A DNA stretch of 64,000 nucleotides from Diphasiastrum complanatum (GCA_029204225.1 CM055111.1:48043594-48107593), one strand, 5' to 3'; positions 33,790 through 45,695 are shown, counted from the stretch's first letter. The notes: generated by a model not told the origin, from the letters alone. Translations and numbers: made by a program.

Positions 33790-35295
33790 TTATTTTCATC
33801 AGGTTCGGCATGTTAAAAAACTTTTGATGCTTGCTCCTGGGAAGCGCTTTGGTGAAGATCTCTACAACCATTTCTGTTGTGGAGCAGTATTGAAGAATCA
33901 CTTGCCCTGAGACAACTTTCTCCCGAATGAAAGGATACTGGATTTCTATGTACTTGGATTTGCCATGAAATCTGGGATTCAATGACAGTAAAATACAACT
34001 CAAGTTGTCACACAAAATGGTGGTAGCATTGAACTGAGTGTGATGTAAGTCATAAAGTAATAACCTGATCCATATAGTTTCTTTTAAAGCTTGACATTCT
34101 GCGATGTACTCTGCCTCGGTCGAAGAAAGTGCGACTGATTTATGCTTCCTTGAGTTCCAAGAAATCAGTCCCCCTGTCAGATATAAAGAGAACCCGGAGG
34201 TAGATTTTCTGGTGGAGACTATTCCTCCCCAATCTGAGTCAGAGTAGCCTTGCAGGATGAGTGGGTCGATAGCATTTCCATCATAACATAAAATGTGATC
34301 TAAACTTCCCTGAATATATCTCAACACTCTTTTTAATGCTTTTCAATGAGAGATCCTAGGATTAGATGATGTGTTTATATTGTCTAACGACACTTCTCTT
34401 ATGCACACTACTAAGAGTGATCTATCAAAGAAATTTGACATGACTGATTTAGGAGCTGTTCATTCTTTGCTAGGAATTCACATTACTAGAAATAGACTTC
34501 AGAAGAAGATCTATCTTAGCCAGGAGACGTATCTAAAAGGCATTTTGAAAAAATTTCATATGTCTGATTGCAAACCAATTGATACTCCAATGGATCCAAG
34601 TATAGTATTGACTAAACCTTCTTGTACTGATTTTGATAGTGAAGTACTCGACTTAGCGAAGTACCCTTATCATTTACGTATAGGATCTTTGATGTATGCA
34701 ATGCTGTGTATTAGACCAGACTTGGCATACATTGTTAGCACGTTAAGTCTACGTAAAGAGCTATGTGAACTGAATGGACACCGATATGCTTGGAATAAAC
34801 ATTATAGTCAGCTGAATTATTTGCAAAACCCAATTGAATGAGATAAGAGTTGATTATATCGAACCATGCTCTTGCGGCCTGTTTCAGACTGTAGATTGCT
34901 TTGTGTAGCTTGCACAATTTGTGCTCTTGGCCTTTGATTTTGAATCCTTCTGGTTGGAAGGTATACAACTCTTCCTCGATGTTGTCGTTGAGAAGGGTTG
35001 TCTTGACATCCATTTGGTGCATTTCGAGGTCTTCCGCAGCTGCTAAAGCAATCAAAGTCTTGATTGACTGCATCTTGACAACAAGACTAAATTTTTTTTG
35101 ATAATCCACTCCTTGGACTTGAGTGAATCCTTTAGCCACCAGCCATGCTTTCCATTTAGCAATGGAACCATCAAACTTGATCTTCTTCTTGAAGATCTAC
35201 TTGTTGTCGATAACTCTCTTATGAGTGGGGAAGTCGACCAGTGTCCAGGTCTGGTTCATCAAAAGTGAGTTGTACTCGCTTTCCACAACGTAGAG
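33790..35295 (-). pseudogene. copia pol (RT-RNase H) with an internal inversion
   Basis: On the minus strand, 35295-34747 encodes the RT N-terminal half ('KWKAWLVAKGFTQVQGVDY', 'MHQMDVKTTLLND', 'YSLKQAARAWF') up to '..HIALYVD'. 34364-33790 encodes the RNase H end ('YSDSDWGG', 'SSTEAEYIAECQALK', 'KYIEIQYPFIREKVV', 'EIFTKALP'). The missing middle is on the PLUS strand at 34365-34746, beginning 'DDVFILSNDTS' and ending 'RPDLAYIVSTLS'. Joined in the original order the pieces give the normal copia layout, so this segment has been flipped in place. Stops also occur (for example TGA for Trp near 34349). No integrase or LTR was assigned upstream. Confidence 0.93.
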
Positions 35296-36264
35296 CATTG
35301 ATTATTATAGAAGTGTCATTCCATTCATAAGAATGCAGCAATCATTGCAAAACGGTACATTATAATACATCTCTTCTTTGCTAAGAGAATGAAGAAAGCT
35401 ATCTTCTAATGAAAGCAACTCACAGACCAGAACCAAGAAGCCTCTGCTCTCTCTCTCCTGAAAACAAGAAGAATGAACATGGAATACGTAGAATGAAAAC
35501 GTTTCTGGCTCATATAGCCAGGAAGAGACTCATAGAAGAGGCTGGAGGTTTGCAACTACTTTGAAATGAGAGCCTCTAGTTGCTTCCCAGGTATAGAATG
35601 CTACCAAGTGCTGCCAGGTGCCTGGAATAGTTTAACTGCTTTAGCCTAGTTATGCGTAGAAGAGGCTCGTTGAAGAGTTCGATTTCCGTAGTCTACATCT
35701 TAATTAGCTTGGTAATATGCTGACTGTAGTTCCGCATGCAATAAGAAACTCTCCATCCACTAGTGAAGAACATGTTGCTTGAAGGAAGAAGAACAACACT
35801 CAGTCTTAACTACCTTCAAGAAGAACTATGGTTGAAGCGATGCTCTGAACTATGAAGCCGCCTTTAGAATAATATGGGAGAGAAGCCTTCGACTGTCACT
35901 GCTCCGTAACTGCCCATTGGAAATGTGTTGAATGGCTGGTCTGAGAAGGAAGAGGCGCATGCCCTTGTGTAAAGAATATTTTGGCATAATCGTTTTCAAA
36001 GTTCGAGACGAATCTAAAATAGAATCCGAGACAGATAGAAAATAGAAAAATTTGATCCAGGCTCGGATCGAATAAATCTAAAAAGTTAGATATAGAATCG
36101 AAATAGCCACAGACGATGGCTGTAGCCTAACTCGAATAAAAAAGAATGAAGTTCGATAACTGACTACAATCATCATGGATCGATGGATAAAAATGTGTAG
36201 GTTAGCCATAGATTCAAGCGCGCCCTAGATCACATGGTGTATGCACTACAGCCTGCCACTCCGA
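35296..36264. other. no supported gene
   Basis: The copia homology ends sharply at about 35295. The sequence up to the next LTR shows no recognised coding region, only short ORFs. Confidence 0.45.
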
Positions 36265-36513
36265 TGTTAGAAATCAATGATAAACTTCATTGTTACTGTT
36301 TACGATGTACATTAATGTTGACAGCTATTACCGGTTGTCATTAGCCATAGGCTACTCTATTAGTCTACTCGTAAATTTTCTCTCTCTATCAAGGTTCAGG
36401 GTCCATTTGTACATTTGACATTCAGTACGAAGTAGTATGATAGAGTGAGTGTGCGTGTTCTTCTTCTGCCTTCTTGTGGTGAATGCTTGATACTGCATAT
36501 CTAAATATTGACA
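36265..36513 (+). repeat. 5' LTR of copia element 4
   Basis: 249 bp from TGTTAGAAATCAATG to AAATATTGACA, directly followed by the PBS. Its first 72 bp match the 3' LTR stump at 41650-41721 with five differences, each C or G here and T or A in the 3' copy. Confidence 0.92.
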
Positions 36514-36525
36514 TGGTATCAGAGC
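36514..36525 (+). other. primer binding site (initiator-Met tRNA type)
   Basis: TGGTATCAGAGC immediately after the LTR, identical to the PBS of element 1. Confidence 0.94.
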
Positions 36526-36597
36526 AACGATAGTCTTATGTGCCTGATCAATGGATACAGTTTGTCACAGGCTTCGCAATGAAGTGAGAAAGTCCTT

Positions 36598-37425
36598 CTT
36601 TGGTGTATTTTGCAGGTTTGGAGAGACAAAAACAGTTGGTAGAAATCTTTCTTTGGTGTATTTTGCAGGTTTGGAGCTCAAAATCATCAGTGGGGAAGGA
36701 AGACACAATCTCAGAGGCATCATAAAGGCCAGGGCAACATCAAACAGATTGAAAATCTGTTGAGTGGGAAGATTTTTACAATACTTTCTAGTTGTTGTGA
36801 AAAGCAGAGTCCTGAAGGCATCAGAAAGGCCAAGGTAGTATCCGACAGATTGAAAATCTGTTGAGTGGGGGCAGATTTTTACAATATTTTCTAGTTGTTG
36901 TGAAAAGTGTCATTTGTGTGAGAGGTTTGTCAAGAAATCTCTCATTTGTCTATTTGGGATACCGCAAATCACACTAGACAGTGTCTATTACTACCATTCA
37001 GAGTTAGGAGGCTTCATACTTTTCACATTATTGATCTTTATCTTTTGACCGATCACACATTTCGAAATCTTTGCAAAGAAGAGTCGGCGTAGCCGCCGCG
37101 CCGAAGTGGGGAATCTAGAATATTCCCTCTGAAAGTTCTTATATTCCCTCTACTTTTCATCTTTTTTGTACCAATATCGGATCGACATGACAGAGGTAAG
37201 AAAAATCCTGAATAGTCGTACATCCGCACGTCGTACAGATATAGCATATCCGTACCAATATCGGATCCACGCGCCAAAGGTAAAGAAAATACTGAGCAGT
37301 CGTACATCCGCGCATCATACCAATATCACATACCCGTACCAATATCGGATCCACGCGCGTGAGCTAAAGAGAATCTCGAGCAGTCGTGCATTCATGCGTC
37401 GTACCGATATCAGGTGTACAACCAA
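36598..37425 (+). repeat. tandem repeats in the element 4 leader
   Basis: Three separate repeat sets lie between PBS and gag: a ~27-bp doublet ('tttggtgtattttgcaggt', about 36600 and 36655); a ~102-bp doublet (about 36715-36812 and 36816-36912, sharing 'cagattgaaaatctgttg'); and three ~84-bp units starting 'accaatatcggatc' (about 37170, 37253 and 37337). The last set reappears with 2.6 units in the duplicated segment. Confidence 0.85.
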
Positions 37426-37544
37426 TATATACAATTCTGTGGTGTGATAAAATTTGGAGATAGGTTGTGTGCTCAGAGTGAACCATTTTTTGTGATCCGG
37501 ACTCATCTATCCAGTAATAACAACTCTAAGCGAGAGTGTCCTCA

Positions 37545-38504
37545 ATGAGTCAAGCAAATTAGAAGGTGCCGACAACTATGCAGTTTGGAAATTCAAACTG
37601 AAGAACATTTTGATGGAAAAGGAGCTATGGGAGATCGTGACAGTGAAGAGACAAGGCCAGTGATTGAAGAAGATCAACGGGCATTTGATAAGAGAAAATG
37701 GAAAGCCCAGAATGTCATCAGCTTATCAATTAGAGATGCAATTATTCCCTATATTTCGGATTCAGAAGGACCAAAAGAAGTGTGGGATACATTGAAGGCA
37801 TTGTTTGAAACGACAAATACATCTCGAATACTATTCTTCAAGACAAAGTTGCATACATTGCGGATGGATGATGGCGCAACTATTGTCGATCACATACTGA
37901 AGATCAAAGAGATTCGTGACCAATTAGCAGAAGTTGGAGAGCGAGTACAAGATCGTGAGATCGTACAATTGACATTGAATAGTCTGAGTGAGTCACATCA
38001 GATGTTTGTCACGAGTATAGCCACAAGAGAAAATATTTCAACCTATGAAGTACTAGGTGGATTGCTTTTGCAAGAAGAGCAACATCAAGTGAACCTAAGT
38101 CATTGTAATAGGGGCTATGATCAAGCTCTTGCAGTTAGAGGACGAGGTGAAAGATTTGGTCGTGGAAGGTATTAATCGAGAGGATCAAATTCAAGTCAGG
38201 GATCGTTTCAACAATTTCATGAGTAAGTCAATGATAGTCCGAATCGAGGCAATTGAGATCAAGGCCAAGGTCAAGGATGTGGCTATTCAAGACAAAATAA
38301 ACCTAGAAATTGTAGGTACTGCAACAAACCTAGCCATTGGGAGTGTGAATGCTTCAAGAAACAGAAGGAGATAGAACAAAGAAAAGGCAAATGGCAAGCG
38401 GACAATTATGCTGATCAACATCAATTTGATGATGATTATTATGAAGACAACTATGTTGATCAACATCAATACCATGATCATCAATATGAAAATGATGTAG
38501 GTGA
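37545..38504 (+). pseudogene. gag: copia element 4 gag (frameshifted)
   Basis: The expected start is the ATG at 37545 ('MSQA'). A shift near 37556 leads into 'LEGADNYAVWKFKLKNILM', the conserved copia gag opening, and a second shift near 37650 leads to the open part ending at 38175 ('AFDKRKWKAQNVIS', 'LLLQEEQHQVNL'). A stop at 38173 precedes a Gln/Asn/Gly-rich segment and a CCHC knuckle near 38310 ('CRYCNKPSHWECEC'). The same lesions are present in the second copy at 42049-43008, so they predate that duplication. Confidence 0.9.
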
Positions 38505-41500
38505 AAGTTCAAACTTGTTCATCACAGCATTAATGACAAGTGATGAAGCTAAGGATATCTGGTACATTTATAGTGGTGTGTCCAAGCACATGACTTCAAG
38601 GAAAGAGTGGCTTTCAGAACTCAAGAAAACTCACAATGGTGATGAAGTTTGACAAGCCGATGGCCAATTACTATCTGTTAAAGGATTTGGAGTGGTACCA
38701 GTGAAGTTAGCCAGCGGGAAGATAAAGCAGATAAGCAATGTGCAATATATACCTGGCTTAGCTAACAATCTACTATTTGTTGAGATGATGGCTGATCAAC
38801 AACTCAAGATTGAGTTTGACAGCGACAAATGTCTTGTCAAAGACATCAAGAATCACTTCAAAGTGATTGCTACAGGAGCTAGAGTCAACGGGAATCGGCT
38901 CTACAAATTGAATGCGAGATCTTTTACTCAAGCTATGGTAAACACTGTTGATAGTTGAAGTGATCTTTGGCATCAAAGGTTTGGTCATATTAGTGCTCAA
39001 AGCTTGCAAGTCCTTAAAAGAGGTAATATAGTTGTTGGATTGCCTGATATCTCTTTTGAAGGAAAAAAATGTGAGGGTTGCATTTTGGGAAAACAACATA
39101 GAGAGAGATTTCCCAAAGATGGAGCAAGAAGAGCCAATGGGATTCTTGATTTTGTTCATAGTGATCTGTGTGGACCAATACAAACTAGGTCCATTAGTGG
39201 TTGTTACTATTTCATCACATTCATTGATGACTATAGTAGATATATCTGGATTTACTTCATAAGCAAGAAACCTGATGCTTTTGCCAAGTTTAGAGAGTTC
39301 GAGGCTCTAATTGAAAAACAAATAGGTAGTTATATCAGGACCCTCATATCAGATGGTGGCGATGAGTATTTTTCAACAAAGTTTATAATTTTTTGCAAGG
39401 ATCAAAGGATCAAGAGACAAACTACTACACCCTATTCACCACAACAGAATGGAGTTGCAGAACGGAAAAACAGATTCATTGTGGAGATGGCTAAGGCAAT
39501 GCTTAAGAGCAAGGGTTTTCCAAATACTTTTTGGGTAGAAGCATGCAACACAGCTACTTATATCTTGAATCGGTGTCCTACGTAGTTTGTGGAGGGTAAG
39601 ACACCTTACGAAGCTTTTACTGGAAAGAAACCTAATGTTTCTCATTTACGAGTATTTGGTTGTGATGCTTACGCTCATGTGCCTGATGAAAAACGAAAGA
39701 AGTTGGATGCAGAAGCTGTTAAGTGTATTTTCCTAGGATATGATGAAAGAGCCAAGGCATACAAGATGTATGACACAGATGCCCAAAAGATCGTGATTTC
39801 CAGAGATGCTACTTTCGATGAGAAAATGATCAAATAAAATTGACAATTGCTTCCTTTGATGAAAAAGCTCAAGTACAAGTGAAGGAAGAAGTTGGTGTCG
39901 ATATGGAAGAGCCAATGGAAAAAGACAGGGTTAATAATGAGACTCCTAGGAGAGTGCCTAAGTGGTACTTGTCAGTAACAAGTGATGCTAATAAGGGAGA
40001 TACTCTCGAATCAATTGAGCAGGGAGAGCTTAGAAGATCAAGTAGAAATCGCAAACCTCTTGCAAGATTAGAGATGAATCTAGCCCTGATGGGCTCTATG
40101 CTCAAGGCTCAAGAACCAAAAAAATTTGATGAAGCAAAGGAGCACAATGAGTGGAGTGCAGCTACGGAAACAGAAATGGAAGCCATATCGAAAAAGAGGA
40201 CGTGGAATTTGGTTGAGCTACCTGATGGTAAGAAGCCTATCACTTGCAAATGGATTTATAAGATCAAATATGGAGCAGATGGACTACTCAACAAGTACAA
40301 AACACGGCTGGTTGCGAGAGGATTTGAGCAACAAGAAGGTATTGATTTTGAGAAAACCTTCGCACCCATAGCTAAGATGGTGACTATACATTCTATCATT
40401 GTTATTTCTACTTTCTATGGTTGGAAGATCCAGCAAATGGATGTTAAATCTGCTTTTCTTAATGGAGTGCTGGATGAAGAGGTGTACTTAGTACAACCTC
40501 AAGGATTTGTTGGGATAGAGCATCTTGTTTGTAAGCTCAACAAAGCCAATTATGGATTGAAGCAAGCCCAGGGCATGGTACTCTTGCATTAAAGAACACT
40601 TCAAGCGAAGAGGATAGTAAAGAGTGATGTTGATCCTAATCTTTACATTATAAGGCAAGATTAAGATATAGTGTTCATTGTCTTGTACATGGATGATTTG
40701 ATTATTACAAGAAGTAATGAGAAGTTAATCAATGAAATTAAATCAGATCTTTCCAATGCTTTTGACATGACTCATCTAGGATTGATGCACTATTGTTTTG
40801 GCATTGAAGTACGACAAAAGGAAGACATAGTCTTTCTTACACAAAACAAATATGCATGAGATTCGCTTTATAAGTTCAATATGCAGGATTGTAAGCCTTT
40901 GAGTACACCTATGGATGTCAACATGAAGCTTACTACATATGATGAATCTGAGAAAGTGGATGCTTATTTGTATAGACAGCTGATGAGTAGTTTGATTTAT
41001 TTGACACACACACGACGTGATATTTCTTATGTTGTTGGTGTTGTTAGTCAATTTATGCAAGATCCTAGTCAAGCACACTGGAAGTCTGCTGTAAATGTAT
41101 TCTCAGATACATCCAAGGGACTTTATATTTTGGTTTGAAGTATGATCAGCCTGAAACGCCAATGTTGGTAGGTTATACAGATGTCAATTGGGCATGAAAT
41201 ATTGATGACAAAAGATCTACTAGTGGTCATACATTCAGTTATGGTGCAGCTGCAATTTCATGAAGCAGCAAAAAACAACCTACAGTAGCCTTGTCATCGA
41301 CGGAAGCTGAATATCGAGCACTCAGCAATGCTACACAAGAAGCGGTATGGTTACGAAGATTGCTTGTAGATTTAGGTCAACCATAGGTGGATGCGAGTAC
41401 TATATCTTGCGATAATCAAAGTTGCATTCACCTTGCCAAAAATCCAATTTTACAGGCTCGAACCAAGCACATCGAAATACACTACCATTTGTTCGAGAGA

Positions 41501-41640
41501 AAATTCTTGATGGAGCCATTGATCTTGTTTTTTGTAAATCTGAAGATCAAATGGCAGATATTTTTACTAAGTCATTAGGTAGATGTAAATTTGAGAGGTT
41601 TCGTACTCTATTAGGAATAGAAGAATGTAATTTTATTATT
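38505..41640 (+). pseudogene. pol: copia element 4 pol (broken)
   Basis: Protease: 'WYIYSGVSKHMT' near 38570, where Tyr (38579) replaces the catalytic Asp. Pre-integrase 'LWHQRFGHIS' is near 38970. Integrase core 'HSDLCGPI' to 'NGVAERKNR' runs to 39585, with a TAG at 39583 before 'FVEGKTPYEAF'. RT is mostly open at 39840-40592 ('CKWIYKIKYGADG', 'QQMDVKSAFLNG'); a frameshift in 'GLKQA' near 40565 precedes YMDD at 40686-40697. RNase H ('[17 protein letters not shown]', 'CDNQSCIHL') has TGA codons at two Trp/Gly positions and a final shift near 41490, ending 'RFRTLLGIEEC' just before the PPT. Domains are complete but no uninterrupted polyprotein remains. Confidence 0.93.
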
Positions 41641-41721
41641 GAGGGAGTGTGTTAGAAATCAATGATAAACTTTATTGTTATTGTTTACAATGTACATTAA
41701 TGTTGATAGCTATTACCAGTT
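41641..41721 (+). repeat. polypurine tract and truncated 3' LTR of element 4
   Basis: PPT GAGGGAGTG (41641-41649) then TGTTAGAAATCAATG. LTR similarity stops at about 41721, where the sequence jumps to the leader repeat at the shared word GTACATCC. Confidence 0.92.
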
Positions 41722-43008
41722 GTACATCCGCACGTCGTACAGATATAGCATATCCGTACCAATATCGGATCCACGCGCCAAAGGTAAAGAAAATACTGAG
41801 CAGTCGTACATCCGCGCATCATACCAATATCACATACCCGTACCAATATCGGATCCACGTGCGTGAGCTAAAGAGAATCTCGAGCAGTCGTGCATTCGTG
41901 CGTCGTACCGATATCAGGTGTACAACCAATATATACAATTCTGTGGTGTGATAAAATCTGGAGATAGGTTGTGTGCTCAGAGTGAACCATTTTTTGTGAT
42001 CCGGACTCATCTATCCAGTAATAACAACTCTAAGCGAGAGTGTCCTCAATGAGTCAAGCAAATTAGAAGGTGCCGACAACTATGCAGTTTGGAAATTTAA
42101 ACTGAAGAACATTTTGATGGAAAAGGAGCTATGGGAGATCGTGACAGTGAAGAGACAAGGCCAGTGATTGAAGAAGATCAACGGGCATTTGATAAGAGAA
42201 AATGGAAAGCCCAGAATGTCATCAGCTTATCAATTAGAGATGCAATTATTCCCTATATTTCGGATTCAGAAGGACCAAAAGAAGTGTGGGATACATTGAA
42301 GGCATTGTTTGAAACGACAAATACATCTCGAATACTATTCTTCAAGACAAAGCTGCATACATTGCGGATGGATGATGGCGCAACTATTGTCGATCACATA
42401 CTGAAGATCAAAGAGATTCGTGACCAATTAGCAGCAGTTGGAGAGCGAGTACAAGATCGTGAGATCATACAATTGACATTGAATAGTCTGAGTGAGTCAC
42501 ATCAGATGTTTGTCACGAGTATAGCCACAAGAGAAAATCTTTCAACCTATGAAGTACTAGGTGGATTGCTTTTGCAAGAAGAGCAACATCAAGTGAACCT
42601 AAGTCATTGTAATAGGGGCTATGATCAAGCTCTTGCAGTTAGAGGACGAGGTGGAAGATTTGGTCGTGGAAGGTATTAATCGAGAGGATCAAATTCAAGT
42701 CAGGGATCGTTTCAACAATTTTATGAGTAAGTCAATGATAGTCCGAATCGAGACAATTGAGATCAAGGCCGAGGTCAAGGATGTGGCTATTCAAGACAAA
42801 ATAAACCTAGAAATTGTAGGTACTGCAACAAACCTAGCCATTGGGAGTGTGAATGCTTCAAGAAACAGAAGGAGATAGAACAAAGAAAAGGCAAATGGCA
42901 AGCGGACAATTATGCTGATCAACATCAATTTGATGATGATTATTATGAAGACAACTATGTTGATCAACATCAATACCATGATCATCAATATGAAAATGAT
43001 GTAGGTGA
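41722..43008 (+). pseudogene. second copy of element 4 leader and gag
   Basis: Matches 37218-38504 at a constant offset of 4504 with about a dozen substitutions seen by eye (around 99% identity), mostly transitions, and no indels. It contains 2.6 leader units, the frameshifted gag and the zinc knuckle region. The match ends at 'gatgtaggtga', after which unrelated sequence begins. Confidence 0.95.
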
Positions 43009-43129
43009 GTGGATTCGCATTCAAAAGCGATATCAGTGTAGAAGTGCAGTATCAGACTCGAACGTAGAGGGCATGGGCAGATCAAGGATGATAGCTTAGT
43101 GTGCTTGAGTGCGATATCAGAGAGCAAGA

Positions 43130-43440
43130 ATGAATTTTTGGCGAGAAAAAATGAGTTCTATCCGCGGGGTAGATATAAAAAATTTCGCACGTACGAAAGT
43201 TGACCGATGCCAGATGGCAGAAGTTTAGAGGTCCACGTGTCCATCAGTACATGCAATTAGGACGTATTGATTAGGGTCACGTGGGACAAGCACGTGGACA
43301 AATCAACTATCGACACGTATCACTCCACACGTGTGAACTGTCACATCAATCATTCAAAATATAGAGAATCTTCTTAGCGAATCATTAAACACCATGTGGC
43401 ATAATGATCGAATTCCACACGTGCAAATTGTTTTTGATAA
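43130..43440 (-). promoter_or_regulatory. CACGTG-rich promoter-like block, minus strand
   Basis: Five CACGTG hexamers (G-box; 43234, 43278, 43291, 43328, 43418) lie in about 200 bp. In minus orientation they are followed by an AT-rich TATA-like TTTTTTATATC at about 43180-43170 and then by 'gatatcgc' words. G-boxes bind plant bZIP and bHLH factors. No gene downstream was identified, and the block may be an LTR or transposon promoter. Confidence 0.45.
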
Positions 43441-43449
43441 ATAGATGAT

Positions 43450-44860
43450 TTCTGGCATATATTTTCATGAGAATTTTGTGATTTATATGTCTGATATCAT
43501 TTTCAAGTGCACTCTTTCAATCCGGCATACTCATTTCGTACTTTCACTCTTGAAACTGATATTGGTCACTTGAGTATCGCTTGCACAGTTATTTTAGTTG
43601 ACCTTGACTTACAGTTCCACGTTTGAAATTGATACTCATTTCCATGATATTGGTCCTGAGCACATAGTGGCTCCCAATTTGCCTTTCTCTCCCATTTGTG
43701 CTTGAAATCGATATTCTCAACCTTCTTTTTTCTGTAATTTTTTTCAAAAATGTCTAATTTTGATTCCAGTCTGCTATCGTTTTTTGATGAATTTGATATT
43801 ACTGACAATATAGAGTATTTCAAGACACTTTTTTTTTTCTTTTTGCTCTTCCTTCTATCATAGAGGGTCCTAGTGTGGAAGCATTTTCTAAGATTTATCT
43901 CAGATTTAAGTCTCTACTCAGTACCCCCTTGGTCAAATCTCAACATAAAGACATGATTCATCATCAAGACTTGGTGAACCTTGACAGGAATGGTTATAAA
44001 TCCAAGCTTGACAGAATGTTCACCAAATTGCATCATGATTTCACAATAGTTGATTCTGATATCACAGAATCAGTGGATGATAAGGCACCCTCAATGCGAA
44101 CCCTCAAAGTTACTGCCTCTTTAGGAACAAGAGCATAAAAATAAAATACAAAGCCCATGCCCTCCTGCACAAAGCGACATAATCGATTGTGCTAGTCATA
44201 ATGGACGACATGTTTTAAATCACTCACTATTTTCGTGAATCGTCGATTGTGAGCTTGTTTTGAAAGTGGTTGGGCAAGTACCAGGTCATGGAAATAAATG
44301 AATCGTAGATTATCTATCCATTACCAATATAGACTGATTCAGACTATCATAATATTGTTTATACAAGGCCGAGAAATATGATCTATGTTAAGATTCAAAC
44401 CTCTCAATATCAAAAGACATATTGAAATACGTCTTGTAGTGACCTATGTAATTACCAACTCCAGATTCAATGAGGAAGGCATGCAAGGCAGAATCAAAAG
44501 TATTAGAAGATGAGGCAGCCACGTCTTCAGAACTTCAGAAGTATAAACAGTAGCCGCGAGTATCGCTACGAATTGAGATGGACGGAAGTTACGAGAAAAT
44601 CAAGCAGTCCTTGCGTGATGGCGATATTGGTGACTGATCGAATATCGCAATGACGCGAGGAATACAAGGTCGTACATATTGTGACCTAGATTCTTGCATT
44701 GGTAGCGATACTACAAAGAATAGGAAGTGTGAACACAAACAAGAGCTACGGGGAGTGGAAATCAAAAACTAAGTAAAAGTTATAAACTGATCGAACAACA
44801 TTTATATAGTTAAAACCTATAAAATCCAAGCCATACATGCGTCGATCCAACAACGAATCA
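43450..44860. other. no supported gene between mirrored blocks
   Basis: Short ORFs only (for example 43875-44138, 87 codons, no domain). The word pair 'gatatcgc'/'gcgatatc' and variants recur (near 43580, 43630, 43705, 44555, 44610 and 44650). Nothing else recognised. Confidence 0.4.
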
Positions 44861-44864
44861 GAGC

Positions 44865-45075
44865 TCTCACGCGTAATGTAATCGTCCACACGTGCATTAA
44901 TACATGTCAATTTGCCATTCGGCCATGTGCCCACACGTGAGAGCTTACACATGCGAGAATGCATGTCACTGTACCATTTGACTACATGTTTACATGTGCA
45001 GTTTCACACGTTAGCTTCTGATTGGGCCACGTGTCACAAGTTCTCACGCATGTGAACTTTTTTTGGCTATATAAG
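44865..45075 (+). promoter_or_regulatory. CACGTG-rich promoter-like block, plus strand
   Basis: Three CACGTG hexamers (44889, 44934, 45028) plus several ACACGT/CATGTG variants are followed by TATA-like CTATATAAG at 45067-45075 and, downstream, 'gatatcgccatcacgcgag'. Mirror image in layout of 43130-43440. A 143-codon ORF at 45110-45541 starts about 35 bp after the TATA but has no recognised domain, so a gene is not asserted. Confidence 0.45.
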
Positions 45076-45695
45076 TCCATTCCCCACAATTTTTAGATTT
45101 TCGTTCAATTTGGTTTCTTCTTGGAATGCTACCATAGGACTTGCAAAACCTGATATCGCCATCACGCGAGCGCCTTCCTCCCCCCTCCCCGACTCTGCTC
45201 CTCTCTCGCATCGTAGCGATATCAGCCTAACAGTTTCCAATATCAACATCATGCAAGAGAACCCGTCTTGCTCTTCTATTGTACCGCTATCCTCGCATCG
45301 TAGAGATATCCATCTGTACCTCCCAATATCCCTAAAAAATTGCCCAACAAAGGCACCCTTTTTGTTCCATTCCACCTTCATGTATTCCAAATTACATGAA
45401 CCACTGGGTGAATTAACTCTGCTTCAAAGAACTGTTTCACATTTTTGCATTTCCATCTTTTGGTCCATCTTTTGGTCCAGTGTAGAACTATCTAATAAAA
45501 GTATGCTTAACCTACAAGGAGGTACTACTTCATGTTTTTGAATTCTCATTGGCTGGTTGTCAACCGTATCCCTAAACCCATTATAAAAGCCTAAAACCAA
45601 TTTTCTTTTTTCCAAACTTTTGTATTGGGTGCCATTTGTATTGCTTGGTACGTGCCATGATAATTCCATTTTGTGAAATTTTAAGCATACAAATT

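Larger units (their letters stand above)
36265..43008 (+). mobile_element. copia element 4 with a duplicated leader-gag segment
   Basis: The order is 5' LTR (36265-36513), PBS, long leader, gag, protease, integrase, RT, RNase H, PPT (41641-41649), then only about 72 bp of 3' LTR. That stump is fused to a second copy of the leader and gag (41722-43008), which matches 37218-38504 with no gaps seen. Frameshifts and stops break gag and pol. A right-hand target duplication cannot be defined because the 3' LTR is cut. Confidence 0.93.

Noticed and set aside
33504-33910. Plus-strand ORFs with 'SHFCEKAVDLHIFAKKSK' repeats
   Set aside because: They arise from the 29-bp tandem repeat and the antisense of the copia RNase H region.
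36265-36513. Element 4 target-site duplication
   Set aside because: The 3' LTR is truncated, so the right flank that would carry the duplication is missing.
42131-42679. A separate, third gag gene of a different element
   Set aside because: It is the duplicated copy of the element 4 gag with a constant offset and about 99% identity.
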